64,000 nt of DNA, taken from contig CM030706.1 in NCBI GenBank assembly GCA_017979445.1, forward strand, positions 15,548,967 through 15,612,966, given 5' to 3'. The notes under the pieces were generated by a model. It worked only from the letters and a program-made list of their open reading frames with translations, ran no database searches and was not told the origin of the DNA. Shown one piece after another: positions 12,396 through 25,300 of this stretch (the stretch's first letter is position 1; every line of letters begins with the position of its first letter). This DNA comes from Akebia trifoliata (Eukaryota > Streptophyta > Magnoliopsida > Ranunculales > Lardizabalaceae). The position numbers and the translations under genes were made by a program.

Positions 12396-13590
12396 TGATG
12401 AAACTATCGTTGTTCTTCTCACCGGAGTTAATAATAATCTTACGTTTACCTTACTTGTGGGGCAAGTAGGAGATCGAACCCAAGAGAAAGGAGGAATAGA
12501 GTTAAGCTAAGAAGATAAAATTCAAATTAACTAAAAGGAATTAAAACTGTTTTTCTTTGTATTTTTGAACTTATAAGAAAATGTAAAATTACTAGAAAAG
12601 AAACTAAAGTAAATGAAATTAAAAGCAAGTAAACTTATGAAATTAAAACACCATTGGAGGTGGATCTACCTAGAACATGTTGATGAGCAATTATTAGTTT
12701 CAAGCCTTTTTATAGCTCAATCCTAAGGGCTTGGTATTAGCTCCTTAGATCGGAAAGTTTTGCAAATGAAATGAAATAAGGGAACATAAACAAAGTAGAA
12801 TTCTTTGAAAACTTTTTACTACCAATTATCTAGTTTAAGCATACTTTATCTTGATCTAATCTAAGCATAAAGTATCTATATTAAGAATAAAAGATGCAAG
12901 AATCTTAAAGAGAATTCATAAGCATTTTAAATAAAAGAAAGGCATGAAATTAAAAATAACACAAGAACTTGCTCTAGGATTTTCCACTCTCCAATTGAGG
13001 GGAACTTAGCCTAATGTCATTGCAAGAGAGGGAAGATAAGAGATGAAAGAACTTTTCTTTATTTCATGGAGAAAATTACAACTTCTTCTTCTTCTACTTC
13101 TTACAAGACTAATTAGCTAAAAGAAAATAACTAGAAAATGAAAATACAAAAAATAAGAGAATTGGCAAAGAGCCTTAGATTAAAGGAGTCTTGGATAAGA
13201 GAACCAAGATGGGACCCTTTCTCTAGAAATGGAAGCTCTATTTATAGAGAAAAATATGTGTAGAAGAGTCTAAAAGTAGCCTCCACTTTTCTTTGCACAA
13301 AAAGACAAAAGAGGAGAATATGAGTTAAGGATTAGGACATTCCAAAGTGGGCCAAATGCTTTTGCCTTGAGATTTTGATTCCAAATTGTTGATTTTCTGC
13401 ACAAGAGACACACATAATTAGATTTATTTAGTAAATGAATTTATTTATATATAATTAAGCTTGATTAACATGCAACGTGGTGGTTTGAGGCTTATCATGA
13501 TTATTATCTTAATATAGAAAAATAGGTACAAAAATCAAGATAAATATCTGAAAAATGTGCGTATAATTGAGTGTTTGGAGACACTCATCA
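12396..13590 (-). repeat. Ath1 5' LTR
   Basis: 1195 bp. It drives transcription leftwards. TATA box at 13239-13246 (reverse complement TATAAATA). Ends at the target duplication ATACT (13591-13595). Confidence 0.93.
13239..13246 (-). promoter_or_regulatory. TATA box in Ath1 5' LTR
   Basis: TATAAATA on the minus strand, conserved in both Ath1 LTRs (other copy 3989-3996). Confidence 0.6.
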
Positions 13591-14037
13591 ATACTCAGAT
13601 ACCATTGGGGGTTTTTTCGAATTTTAATCAAGCCTTTTGCTCAGGTTTTACTTAGTTTTACTCAAATGTTAATTTGTAATTTTCTCAGGTTTTGCTTAGA
13701 TTTTATGACTTTATATAACTTTTTACTGTTAAGCTTGTTATACTCCCAACATGAATACATAGAATGGAGGTACTCATTTTCAAAATCATTACTACCCTAT
13801 TGAGCACACATGCACTCACATTGCATTTGCATCAGTCAAGGAGAATTTTTCAAAATTCAAGGATTTGACATTTTTAGTCCAAGAATAGGTTACCCTCAAA
13901 GAGTTGGACGCCTCGACAAATTGTCGAATCAGGCTACAAAATGAGCTGTCACTGGCTTTGACTTTCGGATGTCGTACTATCTACCACAATAGATTGGCTT
14001 TCTAGTTTGCTCCCACCCTCTGTCAAAGAGGCACATC
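13591..14037 (+). other. 3' internal end of a Tat element, with PPT relic
   Basis: It resumes the satellite broken at 3140 and then matches 38040-38485, the 3' end of TatB, base for base over long stretches. It ends in a degraded PPT (GAGGCACATC, consensus AGGGGCATC) directly before the LTR at 14038. So internal Tat sequence precedes the LTR here as well as following it. Confidence 0.75.
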
Positions 14038-16606
14038 TTTAGACACCTCATTTTTGCATCTGCCTAATTCGACAATTTATCATCCGGTTGCTATGAATTC
14101 CTAATGACGATCATAAACAACTCGAAGGCTTATGAGTACTGTCTCTGATTTTTTCCATTTTCAATCCTTCAATCCCCCTTTATTCGTTACAACTCGACAT
14201 AGAAAATTACGCATGCTTAGTATCGTTACACCTTACACTCGATTTAGTAAGCACGTATGCTTTTGGTTCGATACACAGTTCAACAACTTAGAGACCTCAC
14301 TACGCTAGGAAAATACAACTTTGAAACAAAGAAATAATCACGTTAGGACTGAAAGAAACTCATGTCAAAATTCGTAAAAGTTTGCAAAAATCACTAAAAT
14401 GACAAAAATACCCCTCATAAATTTTAGACCTCTAAAAAATCTCGAAAGTACCTTCATTGCACTCAGACTATGATTTCAAGTTTAACGGGACCTAAATCGA
14501 TGAAGATAGATAAATTGAGGACAAATCATAAAAATGCCCCTTAATGTCCAACTTTGACCTAGAGACCTTGATTCTTAACAAAACAATCAAAATTAAATTG
14601 AAAATCAAAATAAAATTTAAATTCCAATTAAAAATCATTCAACCAATTAAAATGCAAAATTAAATTAAAAAAGAAATCAACTAAAATCCAATAAACCAAC
14701 AAGTTGAAATCAAATAAAAGAAAAAAAATCCAAATTAAAAATTAATAGACCAATTCAAATTAAAACCCGATCGATCCATGAAATCAAATTTAAATTTAAT
14801 CAATCAATCAAACAAAATCTAATCAATTAATCCAATAAAAATAAAAAGAAAATTCAATCTACCCACAAAATCAAATTAAAATCAAACAATCCGATTAACA
14901 TTAAATCAACCAAAATAAAAAATTAACCAATCAAATAAACATTAAAGTTAAAAATAAAATTAACCAATCAAATAAACATGAAAGTAAAAAAATCTAATCG
15001 ATCATAGGAGGACCATCGTACTACGAGTAGCGTGGGATCCCCACCTTCATTCTCCTAAAAGGAAACCAAAGTAGAAAAAGAATGCACAAGAAGAAGAAGG
15101 GAAATAAAATTTTTAAAAGAGAAAACCAAAATAGAAACATAGTTTATATAAGAAGAGAGACAAATCCCGCTCCCCTTTCTGACTCTCAGTCCTTCTTCTT
15201 CTCCAATGAATATTATGTTTGGCCCCATTGATGATAATAGGAGTTCACTTTTTCGTTATTATTTCTTTTGTGATCATGTTAACAAGGTTAATATAATAGC
15301 TTTTTTCTATAAATTTTATGATCATTGTGCTCGAGTAAATCTTACGTGAATCGTGATGAAAGAGGTTCAAATTCTTTTTTAGTTGCCAAGAATTTTGGAG
15401 AATTTTGAAATTCTCTTGTATGACAATGAATATACATATTTTGAATGACAATCATTTTTGGAAAATTCAGCACGGTATATATATCTCTATTGGATTAATT
15501 GGATACACCTGGAATGGTGTTTTTAAATTTGGGATTTTTCATTATTTTTATTTTTGATTTGGAAACACGTTAATATGGGATTTTTGGGAATTTTGTGCGC
15601 ATGGTTATTTTCAGATTTGATTATTCATCATATTTGTAAATTTTCTCTTTAAAAGAAAGTATTTATGTGTTTAAATTTTTTTTTGGAAACTCCACATTTA
15701 TAAAATTCTTATTTAGAAAAGTTATATTTGCAAATTGCTGGAATGTCTTTCTCAAATCTTCTATCTCGAGAAGTCTATGAGCAAAAGTTCGTCTCGAAAA
15801 ATCAATATTCGAAACTTTCTAATATGGAAATCGCGAAATGTATATTCATAAATTTCTAATTTAGAAATTTCACAATTTATTAACTTCCCAATTTAGAAGA
15901 TTTTACATTTTTCAATTTAGAAATTTCATATTCATGGAAATTTAGGATTTTTTCATTCGAAAATTTGATATTTTTTGGAAACTTTTTCTTTTTGAGAATT
16001 CATTTTTATAAACTTTTAATTTGAGAACTCATCATATATTTTTCAAATTCTAATTTAGTAAACTTCAAATTCCTAATTTAGAAGCTTCATAAGTGTCAAC
16101 TTAGTAGTTTTATATTTTTCCTATTTGAGAAGTTTTCATGAGTTTCCATTTTAGATGATTTAGTGAATATTGCCATGCAAATTTTGGAATGTGATATGAG
16201 ATTAGGTCTTTTTCATAAACTCTCCGTATGGTGCGAAATTCGAAGAATGATTTAAATATTTAGGACAATTTTAGCCGTAAGATCCGTTTAGCATATCTAA
16301 CATAAGATGATGATGATGATTGGACCATAACCTAGACCATAGTCTTCCCCATTAATCATAGGTTAGTTTTGGATTATAGTAGAGACCGATCATTTTGATC
16401 GACCGGGTTCAGTGTCTAACACCTTTTGAAATTCGTAACCTAACCCCTTACCCATTTCTCTAATCCATAGATCGGTCCATATCCATTTGGAGTTATTTTT
16501 GTTCCTAGACCTAAACTAGGTGGCGATTCCCAATTCTTAGAAAATCTCCTATGTACCAATCAGACTCGTTTAGACTATTTAGTGAAAAAGGATCAAGGTG
16601 ATTTCA
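14038..16606 (+). repeat. TatB left LTR
   Basis: About 2.57 kb. It begins TTTAGACACC (worn TGTAGACACC) and ends ATTTCA before the primer site. Matches 38486-42790, but lacks the TIR transposon and about 0.57 kb present there at 40850-41375. It contains an A/T-rich tract with many AATCAA/AAATTAA runs (14580-14990). Confidence 0.82.
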
Positions 16607-16607
16607 G

Positions 16608-16625
16608 TAGCGACTCCACTGGAGA
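16608..16625 (+). promoter_or_regulatory. TatB primer-binding site (tRNA-Arg type)
   Basis: TAGCGACTCCACTGGAGA, one base after the LTR. The end of plant tRNA-Arg(ACG) gives TGGCGACTCCGCTGGGGA, so three changes. Ogre-type Tat elements are known to use tRNA-Arg. Confidence 0.8.
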
Positions 16626-17794
16626 TTTTAGGGTCAAACTTAACTCGATCCAAGACTATCCTTAGGTGGACTTTTACTCAGTCAACTCAGTTAACTCAAA
16701 GAGACTCTTAGATTAGGTTAGATTTTGTCATTTCTTTCATTGGTTTCTGATTGAATGTAATCAATTATTGTATTCATTATGATTGGTTTGATGATGCGAT
16801 GTATGTGATTTATATAATTGGATATTCGTGAAAACGCCCTGGGTGTACTTTGTCCCTTTGCACACACTCACAAGCATGTATATCCATATTTGCATCTTGA
16901 CATGTCATTATAAACCCTCGTAGTCGGATCCAAGCTAACCTGATCCTTCGGGACACAGGGGATGAAATGTGAACGCTTCAACTTTATTACAATACCTTCA
17001 GGTATATCAAACTGGAGGACCATGTACTGCTTGAACAAGTAAAATTAGGTTAGTATATTGGTGTCTTAGGCTGAAGTGACCTAAGCTTTGTTCTAACCTA
17101 GCCTTAATCATATAGTGAGCTTAGAACCTTGAACTTATGTACGGTACCACTAGACCATGACTCGAATCGACCAACAATGCTCTCGGGTTGTCTTACTTAA
17201 TTTAACCAAAAGGTAAGAGGGTGAACCGGTCCATACCGCTCAAATAGAACCCGCAATATCGATCAAGCCCAATAGATGTAATAGATAAGACATACCGATC
17301 AATGTCAAGTTAAACCAGTTAGCCCAATTAGTAAACGAATCTTATGGATCAACACATGGACCAGTTGGACTAATTGGCTTTAAAATAGTAAATGAAATGA
17401 TTCAGGTAGAATATTCAGATCCATTGGGTTAAACTGGCCCAAACTCAAATGGGTACATAGTCTTAATCATTTTTATTGACTAGTTTATTTCAATGGACTG
17501 AATTTTTTTTAATCAATAAGATCGGGATTAGTAGAAATCATATTAAGGGATGTACCGATTAATACAATCTGGTTATTACTTTTTGAAGGTTGTACAATCC
17601 TTAATTATGATTCGAAAGTTCCTAAGATTCTTAATCAGTTGGAAAATCATCTTTATTCAATTTCTTACTCGAAATGTTTCATCGGTTAAAGACTTTGAAT
17701 CTATGGGGTTAATTTAATAAATGCTATCAAAAGGGACTTTTAGTTCTAACTACTAAAACCTATCTTCTGGTCTGTAACACATAATCCACCATTA
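16626..17794 (+). other. TatB leader
   Basis: Untranslated region before gag. 16836-17200 is a diverged copy of the leader module seen in Tat2, Tat3 and Ath1 (CCCTGGGTGTACTTTG, then GCACACACTCACAAGCATG, then the GACCTAAG...CTAACCT block). 17200-17760 shows nothing further. Confidence 0.6.
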
Positions 17795-19440
17795 ATGGGA
17801 TTTCAAGATATCATTGCTCCTAAGTTTAGGCATCCACCACCTAGTTGGATTCGAGAGTTAGGTCGTTTGGGACGAACATCAGCACCAAGTGAACCATTAG
17901 AAATGGCCACTAAATCTAAACTCACAGAAATTCATAAGATCTTAGCGTTATTTGCAATGGACATAAACAACATCAAGAGCAAGGTAGAAGTGTTAGAATA
18001 GATCTCCAAGTCAACAAAAAATCCTCTTGATGATCAAATGGGCAAAGGACCAGAAGGAAGCATAACTAGAATCTAGAAGATGTATGTGAACTTGATGGAA
18101 ATGAAAAACACTTCAATGAAAATCCGATACTGGTTAATAGAATGACTTAGCTGGAAATAGCCTTGAAAAACATAAAAGTGATTGATGAAATCACAGCAGA
18201 AATCCAGGCTTTAAATCAAATCCCTAAGATTCGTTTGCTTGAGAAGTTTGTAATGTCAGAAATGAAAAAATTTAGTAGAATAGGCTGTGCAAAAACGTAT
18301 CTTAAGGTATATGTCACCAATATGCGCAACTATGGGCCTCAATGATGAACAAATGGCATTGTTATTCCAATGTATTCTATCGAGATTAGCGCTACGATGG
18401 TTGATGTTTCAAGATCCAACTGCAATAGGGACATGGGAAAATATGTCAAAATCCTTCTAGCACCAATACAAGTACAATACAGAGATCGAAACTGCTCAAA
18501 GGGATTTGAAATCGGCCAAACAAAAGAATAGGGAAACGTTTACTGATTTCATTGGCTGCTGGAGGACCAAAGCTGCACAAATGAGGGACAGACCATCAGA
18601 AAATGAACAAATAACAATTATACTGAAAAGTCTCTCGCAAGGGTACGCTTAGCATTTAATCGCACAGTACCACCCCATATTTGAAACCCTATTACAAGTC
18701 GGAAGCCAACTCGATGATGCTTTTGCCTCTAAGATCCTATTCAACCCTTCTAATAACAAACCCAAGAAGCCCTTCACTAATCCAAAACCTAACATCAACC
18801 ACGCCTATATAGCCAACATTTTCACTACCCTAGTTCAACCCCCAGTCCGAACCAAAAATCAAGCAAATTCGGGTAGAGCCCCCCTCGACAATCCACAAAT
18901 CTTGGGATGACCCTCACCGTAGCCTTCCAAAAATTATTAAAGAGTGGGCTTCTTACCCTTCCCCAATCTCGACCTTTCTCAAACCCCCTACCAGCTTCAC
19001 ATAACCCCAATCTTTATTGGGAATTCCACCAAAACTCAAGCCATCATATTGATCAATGTATCACCCTTCGCCAGGCCATTCAAGATCTCATCGACACTAA
19101 AAAAATCACCATCATTGTCCCTGCCCAGCCAAATGTTACCACCAATCCTTTATCCACTTACCAACCTTCTCAGACTTTGAATATGGTGTCCAACACTCAA
19201 CCCCCATTTGACCTAGTCCTATTCATCCATTCAGTCAATCCTAAACTACCTAGCCATCTCATTATTGGAATGACAATCCCTAATGAAGTTCTTACTATTG
19301 GTTATGAACCATTCAACCTAACTTCTATTTCAACTCAAATGGACCTAGAAGAGTCTAACTCCTTAGAATATGAAAATCCTATTTGTTGGACTAAGAAGAT
19401 GAACCTTTTTCCCTCTATTGCAATGAACGTGAATATGTGA
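17795..19440 (+). pseudogene. TatB gag, broken
   Basis: Relic of the Tat-lineage capsid/nucleocapsid protein. Open pieces at 17795-18001, 18163-18345 and 18907-19440 are separated by stops and shifts, with more Gag-like sequence out of frame between them. Family marks are LLEKFVMSEMKKF followed by GCAKTYLKVYVTNMR near 18240-18330 and the Gag C-terminal block YWEFHQNSSHHIDQC with LRQAIQDLI (residues 38-62 of the last piece), a worn form of the Tat Y/C-x2-H-x4-H-x4-C motif. Tat4 has the same protein at 62267-63400. Not translatable as one protein. Confidence 0.8.
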
Positions 19441-20789
19441 CTTGGGAAGAGAGAACTTTCAAAATATCTGAACTCTATGTTGGCAATCATCTGTCTTTGG
19501 CCAAGGGAGAGGAATCAAGTCTATATAAGAAAATGATAGAAAAGGACAAAGAATCTGAAGAAGAAGTTTAAGACTGGGAAATTACCATAGAGTCTTTTTT
19601 ACATGGTTCAATTGTTCTTCAAAGATTATCATGTTTCAGTCTTACAGGTTGAAAACGATGTTTCAAGTCCTTAATCTGTAGTCAAATTGATGAGTGTCTC
19701 AAAATACTCAATTATACACACATTTTCTGGATATTTATCTTGATTTTGGTCCCTAATTTTCCGTATTAAGGTAATAATTATGATAAGCCTCAAAACACTA
19801 TGTTGCATGTTAATTAGGCTTAATTATATATAAATAAATTTATTTACTAGATAAATCTAATTACGTGTGTTTCTTGTTCAGAAAATCAACAATTTGGAAT
19901 CAAAATCTCAAGGTAAAAGCATTTGGGCCCACTTTGGAATGCCCTAATCCTTAACTCATATTCTTCTCTTTTGTCTTTTTGTGCAAAGAAAAGTGGAGGC
20001 TACTTTTACACTCTTCTGCAAACATTTTTTTTATATAAATAGAGCTTCAATTTCTAGAATCCAAGACTCCTTTAATCTAAGACTCTTAGCTTATTCTCTT
20101 ATTTTTTGTATTTTTATCTTCTAGTTATTTTCTTTTGGTTAAATAGTCTTGTAAGAAATAAAAAAAGAAGAAGAAGTTGTAATTTTCTCCATGAAATGAA
20201 GAACAGTTCTTTCATCTCTTATCTTCCCTCTCTTGCAACGACATTAGGCTAAGTTCCCCTCTATTGGAGAGTAGAAAAGCCTAGAGCAAGTACTTGTGTT
20301 ATTTTTTATTTCATGCCGTTCTTTTATTTAAAATGCTTATCAGTTTTCTTTAAGTTTCTTGTACCTTTTATTCTTAATATAGATACTTTATGCTTAGATT
20401 AGATCAAGATAAAGTATGCTTAAACTAGATAATTGGTAGTAGGAAGTTTTTAAAGAATTCTACTTTGTTTATGTTCCCTCATTTCATTTCATTTATAAAA
20501 CTTTCCGATTTAAGGAGCTAACATCAAACCTTTACGATTGAGTTATAAAAAGGCTAGAGACTAGGAATTGCTCATCAACATATTTTAGGTAGATCCACCT
20601 CCAATGGTGCTTTAATTTCATAAGTTTACTTGCTTTTAATTTCATTTACTTTAATTCATTTTCTAGCAATTTTACATATTCTTATAAGTTCAAAATTACA
20701 AAGAAAAACAGTTTTAATTCCTTTTAGTTAATTTGAATTTTATCCTCTTAGCTTAACTCTACTCCTTTCTCTTGGGTTCGATCCCCTAC

Positions 20790-22362
20790 TGAAAGCGCCC
20801 TCAATCCGCGAGGTGTGCGGATCCACTTTTGACCTTTAAGGTTTGGGAGTCGCCACCTAGTTATTACGGTCTAGGAATCGAATACTGACTCTAAACGGAT
20901 AAAAAAACTAATCTACTAAAGAAAAACTGAATCCGGGGATCACATTACGGGGTTGGAAGGTGTTAGGCACCAACCCTGCCCGGCCAATGCCGGTCTCTAC
21001 TAATTACCAAATAAAATTACATTGCTAACAGGACCTAAATAATAATAAAAAAAATAAAAATACTCACTTTTTCTGAGCATAACGATTTTGTTCCTTTAGA
21101 TTTGATAAAATCGCTCATTGTACCGTACTCCTTGCTTCGTTCTATCTCCAGATTTAATTTCTGATTTCAGAGGTAAGTTATCTTTTTCTTAGATCTGGAT
21201 TCTTCGAACTTTTTTTATGGATTTTGGGGTGTTTTTGAAGGGCGTCTAGGTGTTTTTTGGGCTAAAATCGAAGTATGGGCGTTAGGTAAGGAGTTGGGAC
21301 TTAAAAATTAGGGTTTTTGGAAGGTGAAGGAGGCTTCTTGACCTACTTTTTTTAGGGTTTTTCTTTGATACGAAAATAGGGTGTGGAGGATCCTATTTAT
21401 AAAGTTTTTTTAGAAGAATTAGGGTTTGATTAGAGTTTCTTTTAAGGTTTCAATTAGGGTTTTGACTTTAGTCTTATGAGATTGATTTAATCTTTAGGGT
21501 TTTAATTTAAGGTTTTGACTTTAGTCTTATGAGATTGACTTGATTAGTTTAGATTAGGGTTTTGATTTAGGATTTTGACCTTAGTCTTATGAGATTGACT
21601 TGATTAATTTAGATTAGGGTTTTGATTTAGGGTTTTGACTTTAGTCTTATGAGATTGACTTTAGTACTTTGACTTTAGTCTTTCTTGGTTGGCTTTTAAT
21701 ACCTTGACTTTAGCCTTATTTGATTGACTTTAGTGTTTCACTTTACATTATTTAATGATTTATTTATTAATTTTGAAATTTTTAATTATTAAAGTTGTAA
21801 AATTATCGTTTTGCCCTCGAAGAGGATTATTTACGTTTTAAGTCATTTTTTCAATGTTCCAGGATGTTTTGGAATCAATTTTTCGTATGGAATTCAATAG
21901 GAATGTTGGTTTTTGTCATTTATGAAATTTTTTGTGTGAAATGGTCTTGAATTTTATGAGGGGTATTTTCGTAATTTTGCCAAATTTTGTGAAAATTGGC
22001 AAAGTGGTTTGTTTGATTTCGATTTGTTATTTTATGTGTTTGAATGGGTTTACCTAAGCGTAACATAGGTTCTAGGGTTGTTTTGATGTTAGGGGTATTT
22101 TGATAATTTGGTTAATTTTTAGTGATTTTTATCGTGAAGCTTCTTTTTGGTTTGCAAGATAATGATTTCTATGTTTCTGGGGTGTATTTTCCTAGCGTAG
22201 CGTGGTTTCTAAGTTTTGTCAGTTCGAGATATCTCATCCGAATTTCTAAAACATATCTGGTAACAAAATAAAGCATTGGAATGGACATCCATCATTGGGG
22301 AATCGTTGCGATCGGGTTGACGAGTTGATTAATCAGGCGAGTGCAAAAATGGGGTACCTACA
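20790..22362 (-). repeat. Tat2 3' LTR
   Basis: 1573 bp. TATA box at 21394-21401 (reverse complement). It carries repeated TTGACTT-TAGTCTTATGAGA blocks at 21470-21720, one block more than the 5' LTR. Confidence 0.92.
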
Positions 22363-22377
22363 AATGCCCCTACTTGG
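22363..22377 (-). promoter_or_regulatory. Tat2 polypurine tract
   Basis: The minus strand reads CCAAGTAGGGGCATT directly before the LTR start TGTAGG. The same AGGGGCAT core precedes the 3' LTR of Tat3 and TatB. Confidence 0.8.
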
Positions 22378-25300
22378 CGACATCTGAGCATAATTCCAAG
22401 AAAACCCTCGACGGTAACTAAGCATAGTTCCGAGAAAACCCTCGGCGGCATCTGAACATAATTCCAAGAAAACCCTTGGCGGCATTTGAGCATAATTCCA
22501 AGAAAACCCTCGACGGTAACTAAGCATAGTTCCGAGAAAACCCTCGACAGCATCTGAACATAATTCCAAGAAAAAACCCTTGGCGGCATCTAAGCATAGT
22601 TCCGAGAAAACCCTCGGCGGCATATGAGCATAATTCCAAGAAAACCTTTGGCAGCATCTGAGCATAATTTCGAGAAAACCCTCGGTGGCATCTGAGCATA
22701 ATTCTAAGAAAACCCTTGGCGGCATCTGAGCATAGTTCCGAGAAAACTCTCGGTGGCATCTGAGCATAATTCCAAGAAAACCCTTAGCGGTATCTGAGCA
22801 TAGTTCCGAGAAAACCTTTCGCGGCATCTGGGCATAGTTCCAAGAAAACCCTCAGCGGCATCTGAGCATAATTCAAAGAAATCCCTTGGCAGCATCTGAG
22901 CATAATTCCAAGAAAACCCTTGACGACATCTGAGTATAATTCCGAGAAAACCCTGGGCGATAACTGAGCATAGTTTCGAGAAATCCCTTGGCGGCATCTG
23001 AGCATAATTCCAAGAAAAACCCTTGGCGGCATCTAAGCATAGTTCCGAGAAAACCCTCGGCGGCATCTGAGCATAATTCCAAGAAAACCTTTGGCAGCAT
23101 CTGAGCATAATTCCGAGAAAACCCTCGGTGGCATCTGAGCATAATTCTAAGAAAACCCTTGGCGGCATCTAAGCATAGTTCCGAGAAAATCCTCGGTGGC
23201 ATCTGAGCATAATTCCAAGAAAACCCTTAGCGGTATCCATAGTTCCGAGAAAACCTTTGGCGGCATCTGGGCATAGTTCCAAGAAAACCCTCAGCGGCAT
23301 CTGAGCATAATTCAAAGAAATCCCTTGGCAGCATCTGAGCATAATTCCAAGAAAACCCTTGACGACATCTGAGTATAATTCCGAGAAAACCCTGGGCGAT
23401 AACTGAGCATAGTTTCGAGAAATCCCTTGGCGGCATCTGAGCATAATTCCAAGAAAACCCTTGGCGGCATCTGAGCATAGTTTCGAGAAAACCCTCGACG
23501 ACATCTGAGCATAATTCCAAGAAAACCCTTGGCGGCATCTGAACATAGTTCCGAGAAAACCCTCTGCGGCATCTGAGAGTAATTCAAAGAAATCCCTTGG
23601 CAGCATCTGAGTATAGTTCCGAGAAAACCCTCGGCGGCATCTGAGCATAATTCCAAGAAAACCCTTGGCGGCATCTGAACATAGTTCCGAGAAAACCCTC
23701 GGCGGCATCTGAGAGTAATTCAAAGAAATCCCTTGGCAGCATCTGAGCATAGTTCTGAGAAAACCCTCAGCGGCATCTGAGCATAATTCCAAGATAACCC
23801 TTGGCGGCATTTGAGCATAATTCCGAGAAAACCCTCGGTAGTATCTGAGCATAATTCCGAGAAAGCCCTCGCCGGCAACTGAGCATAATTCCAAGAAAAC
23901 CATTGGCGGCATCTGAGCATAATTCCGAGAAAACCCTTATTGGTAACTGAGCATAGTTCCGAGAAAACCATCAGCGGTAACTGAGCATAGTTCCGAGAAA
24001 AACCTCAGCGGTAACTGAGCATAGTTCCTAGAAAACCCTCAGCGGCATCTGAGCATAATTCCAAGAAAACCCTTCGCTGTAACTGAGCATAGTTCCTAGA
24101 AAAACTTCGGCGGCATCTAAGCATAATTCCAAGAAAAACCTTGGCGGCATCTGAGTATAGTTCCGAGAAAATCCTCGGTGGCATCTGAGCATAATTCCAA
24201 GAAAACCCTTGGCAGCATCTAAGCATAGTTCTGAGAAAACCCTCGGCGGCATCTGAGCATAATTCCAAGAAAACCCTTGGCGGCATCTAAGCATAATTTT
24301 GAGAAAGCCCTCGGCAGTCTCTGAGCATAATTCCGAGAAAGCCCTCGTGGTAACTAAGCATATTTCCAAGAAAACCCTCGGCGGTAACTAAGCATAGTTC
24401 CGAGAAAACCCTCTGCGGCATCTGAGCATAATTCCAAGAAAAACCCTTGGCGGCATCTGAGCATAGTTCCGAGAAAACCCTCGACGGCATCTGAGCATAA
24501 TTCCAAGAAAACCTTTGGTGGCATTTGAACATAATTCCTGGAAAACCCTGGGCGGTAACTTAGCATAGTTCCGAGAAAACCCTCGGCAGTAACTGAGCAT
24601 AGTTCCGAGAAAACCCTTAGTGGTATCTGAGCATAATTCCAAGAAAACCCTTGGCTGTAACTGAGCATAGTTCCGAGAAAATCCTCGGCGGCATCTGAGC
24701 ATAATTCCAAGAAAACCCTTGGCGGCATCTGAACATAGTTCCGAGAAAACCCTCGGCGGCATCTGAGAGTAATTCAAAGAAATCCCTTGGCAGCATCTGA
24801 GCATAGTTCTGAGAAAACCCTCAGCGGCATCTGAGCATAATTCCAAGATAACCCTTGGCGGCATTTGAGCATAATTCCGAGAAAACCCTCGGTAGTATCT
24901 GAGCATAATTCCGAGAAAGCCCTCGCCGGCAACTGAGCATAATTCCAAGAAAACCATTGGCGGCATCTGAGCATAATTCTGAGAAAACCCTTATTGGTAA
25001 CTGAGCATAGTTCCGAGAAAACCATCAGCGATAACTGAGCATAGTTCCGAGAAAAACCTCAGCGGTAACTGAGCATATTTCCTAGAAAACCCTCAGCGGC
25101 ATCTGAGCATAATTCCAAGAAAACCCTTCGCTGTAACTGAACATAGTTCCTAGAAAAACTTCGACGGCATCTAAGCATAATTCCAAGAAAACCCTTGGCG
25201 GCATCTGAGCATAGTTCCGAGAAAACCCTCGACGGCATCTGAGCATAATTCCAAGAAAACCTTTGGTGGCATTTGAACATAATTCCTGGAAAACCCTGGG

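Larger units (their letters stand above)
3146..13590 (-). mobile_element. Ath1: complete Athila-type Ty3/gypsy retrotransposon
   Basis: About 10.4 kb, transcribed right to left. The LTRs (3146-4341 and 12396-13590) begin TGATGA and end TCATCA. The flanks carry a perfect 5-bp target duplication, ATACT, at 3141-3145 and 13591-13595. A tRNA-Asp-type primer site lies inside the right LTR and a polypurine tract inside the left LTR. The order gag, protease, reverse transcriptase, RNase H, integrase is the Ty3/gypsy order, and the FLDGYSGYNQ and FMDDFS motifs are those of Athila. The LTRs differ at about 29 of 1196 positions by eye, so the insertion is fairly young, yet the coding part is dead (several stops, one frameshift, an RNase H deletion). 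Confidence 0.93.
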
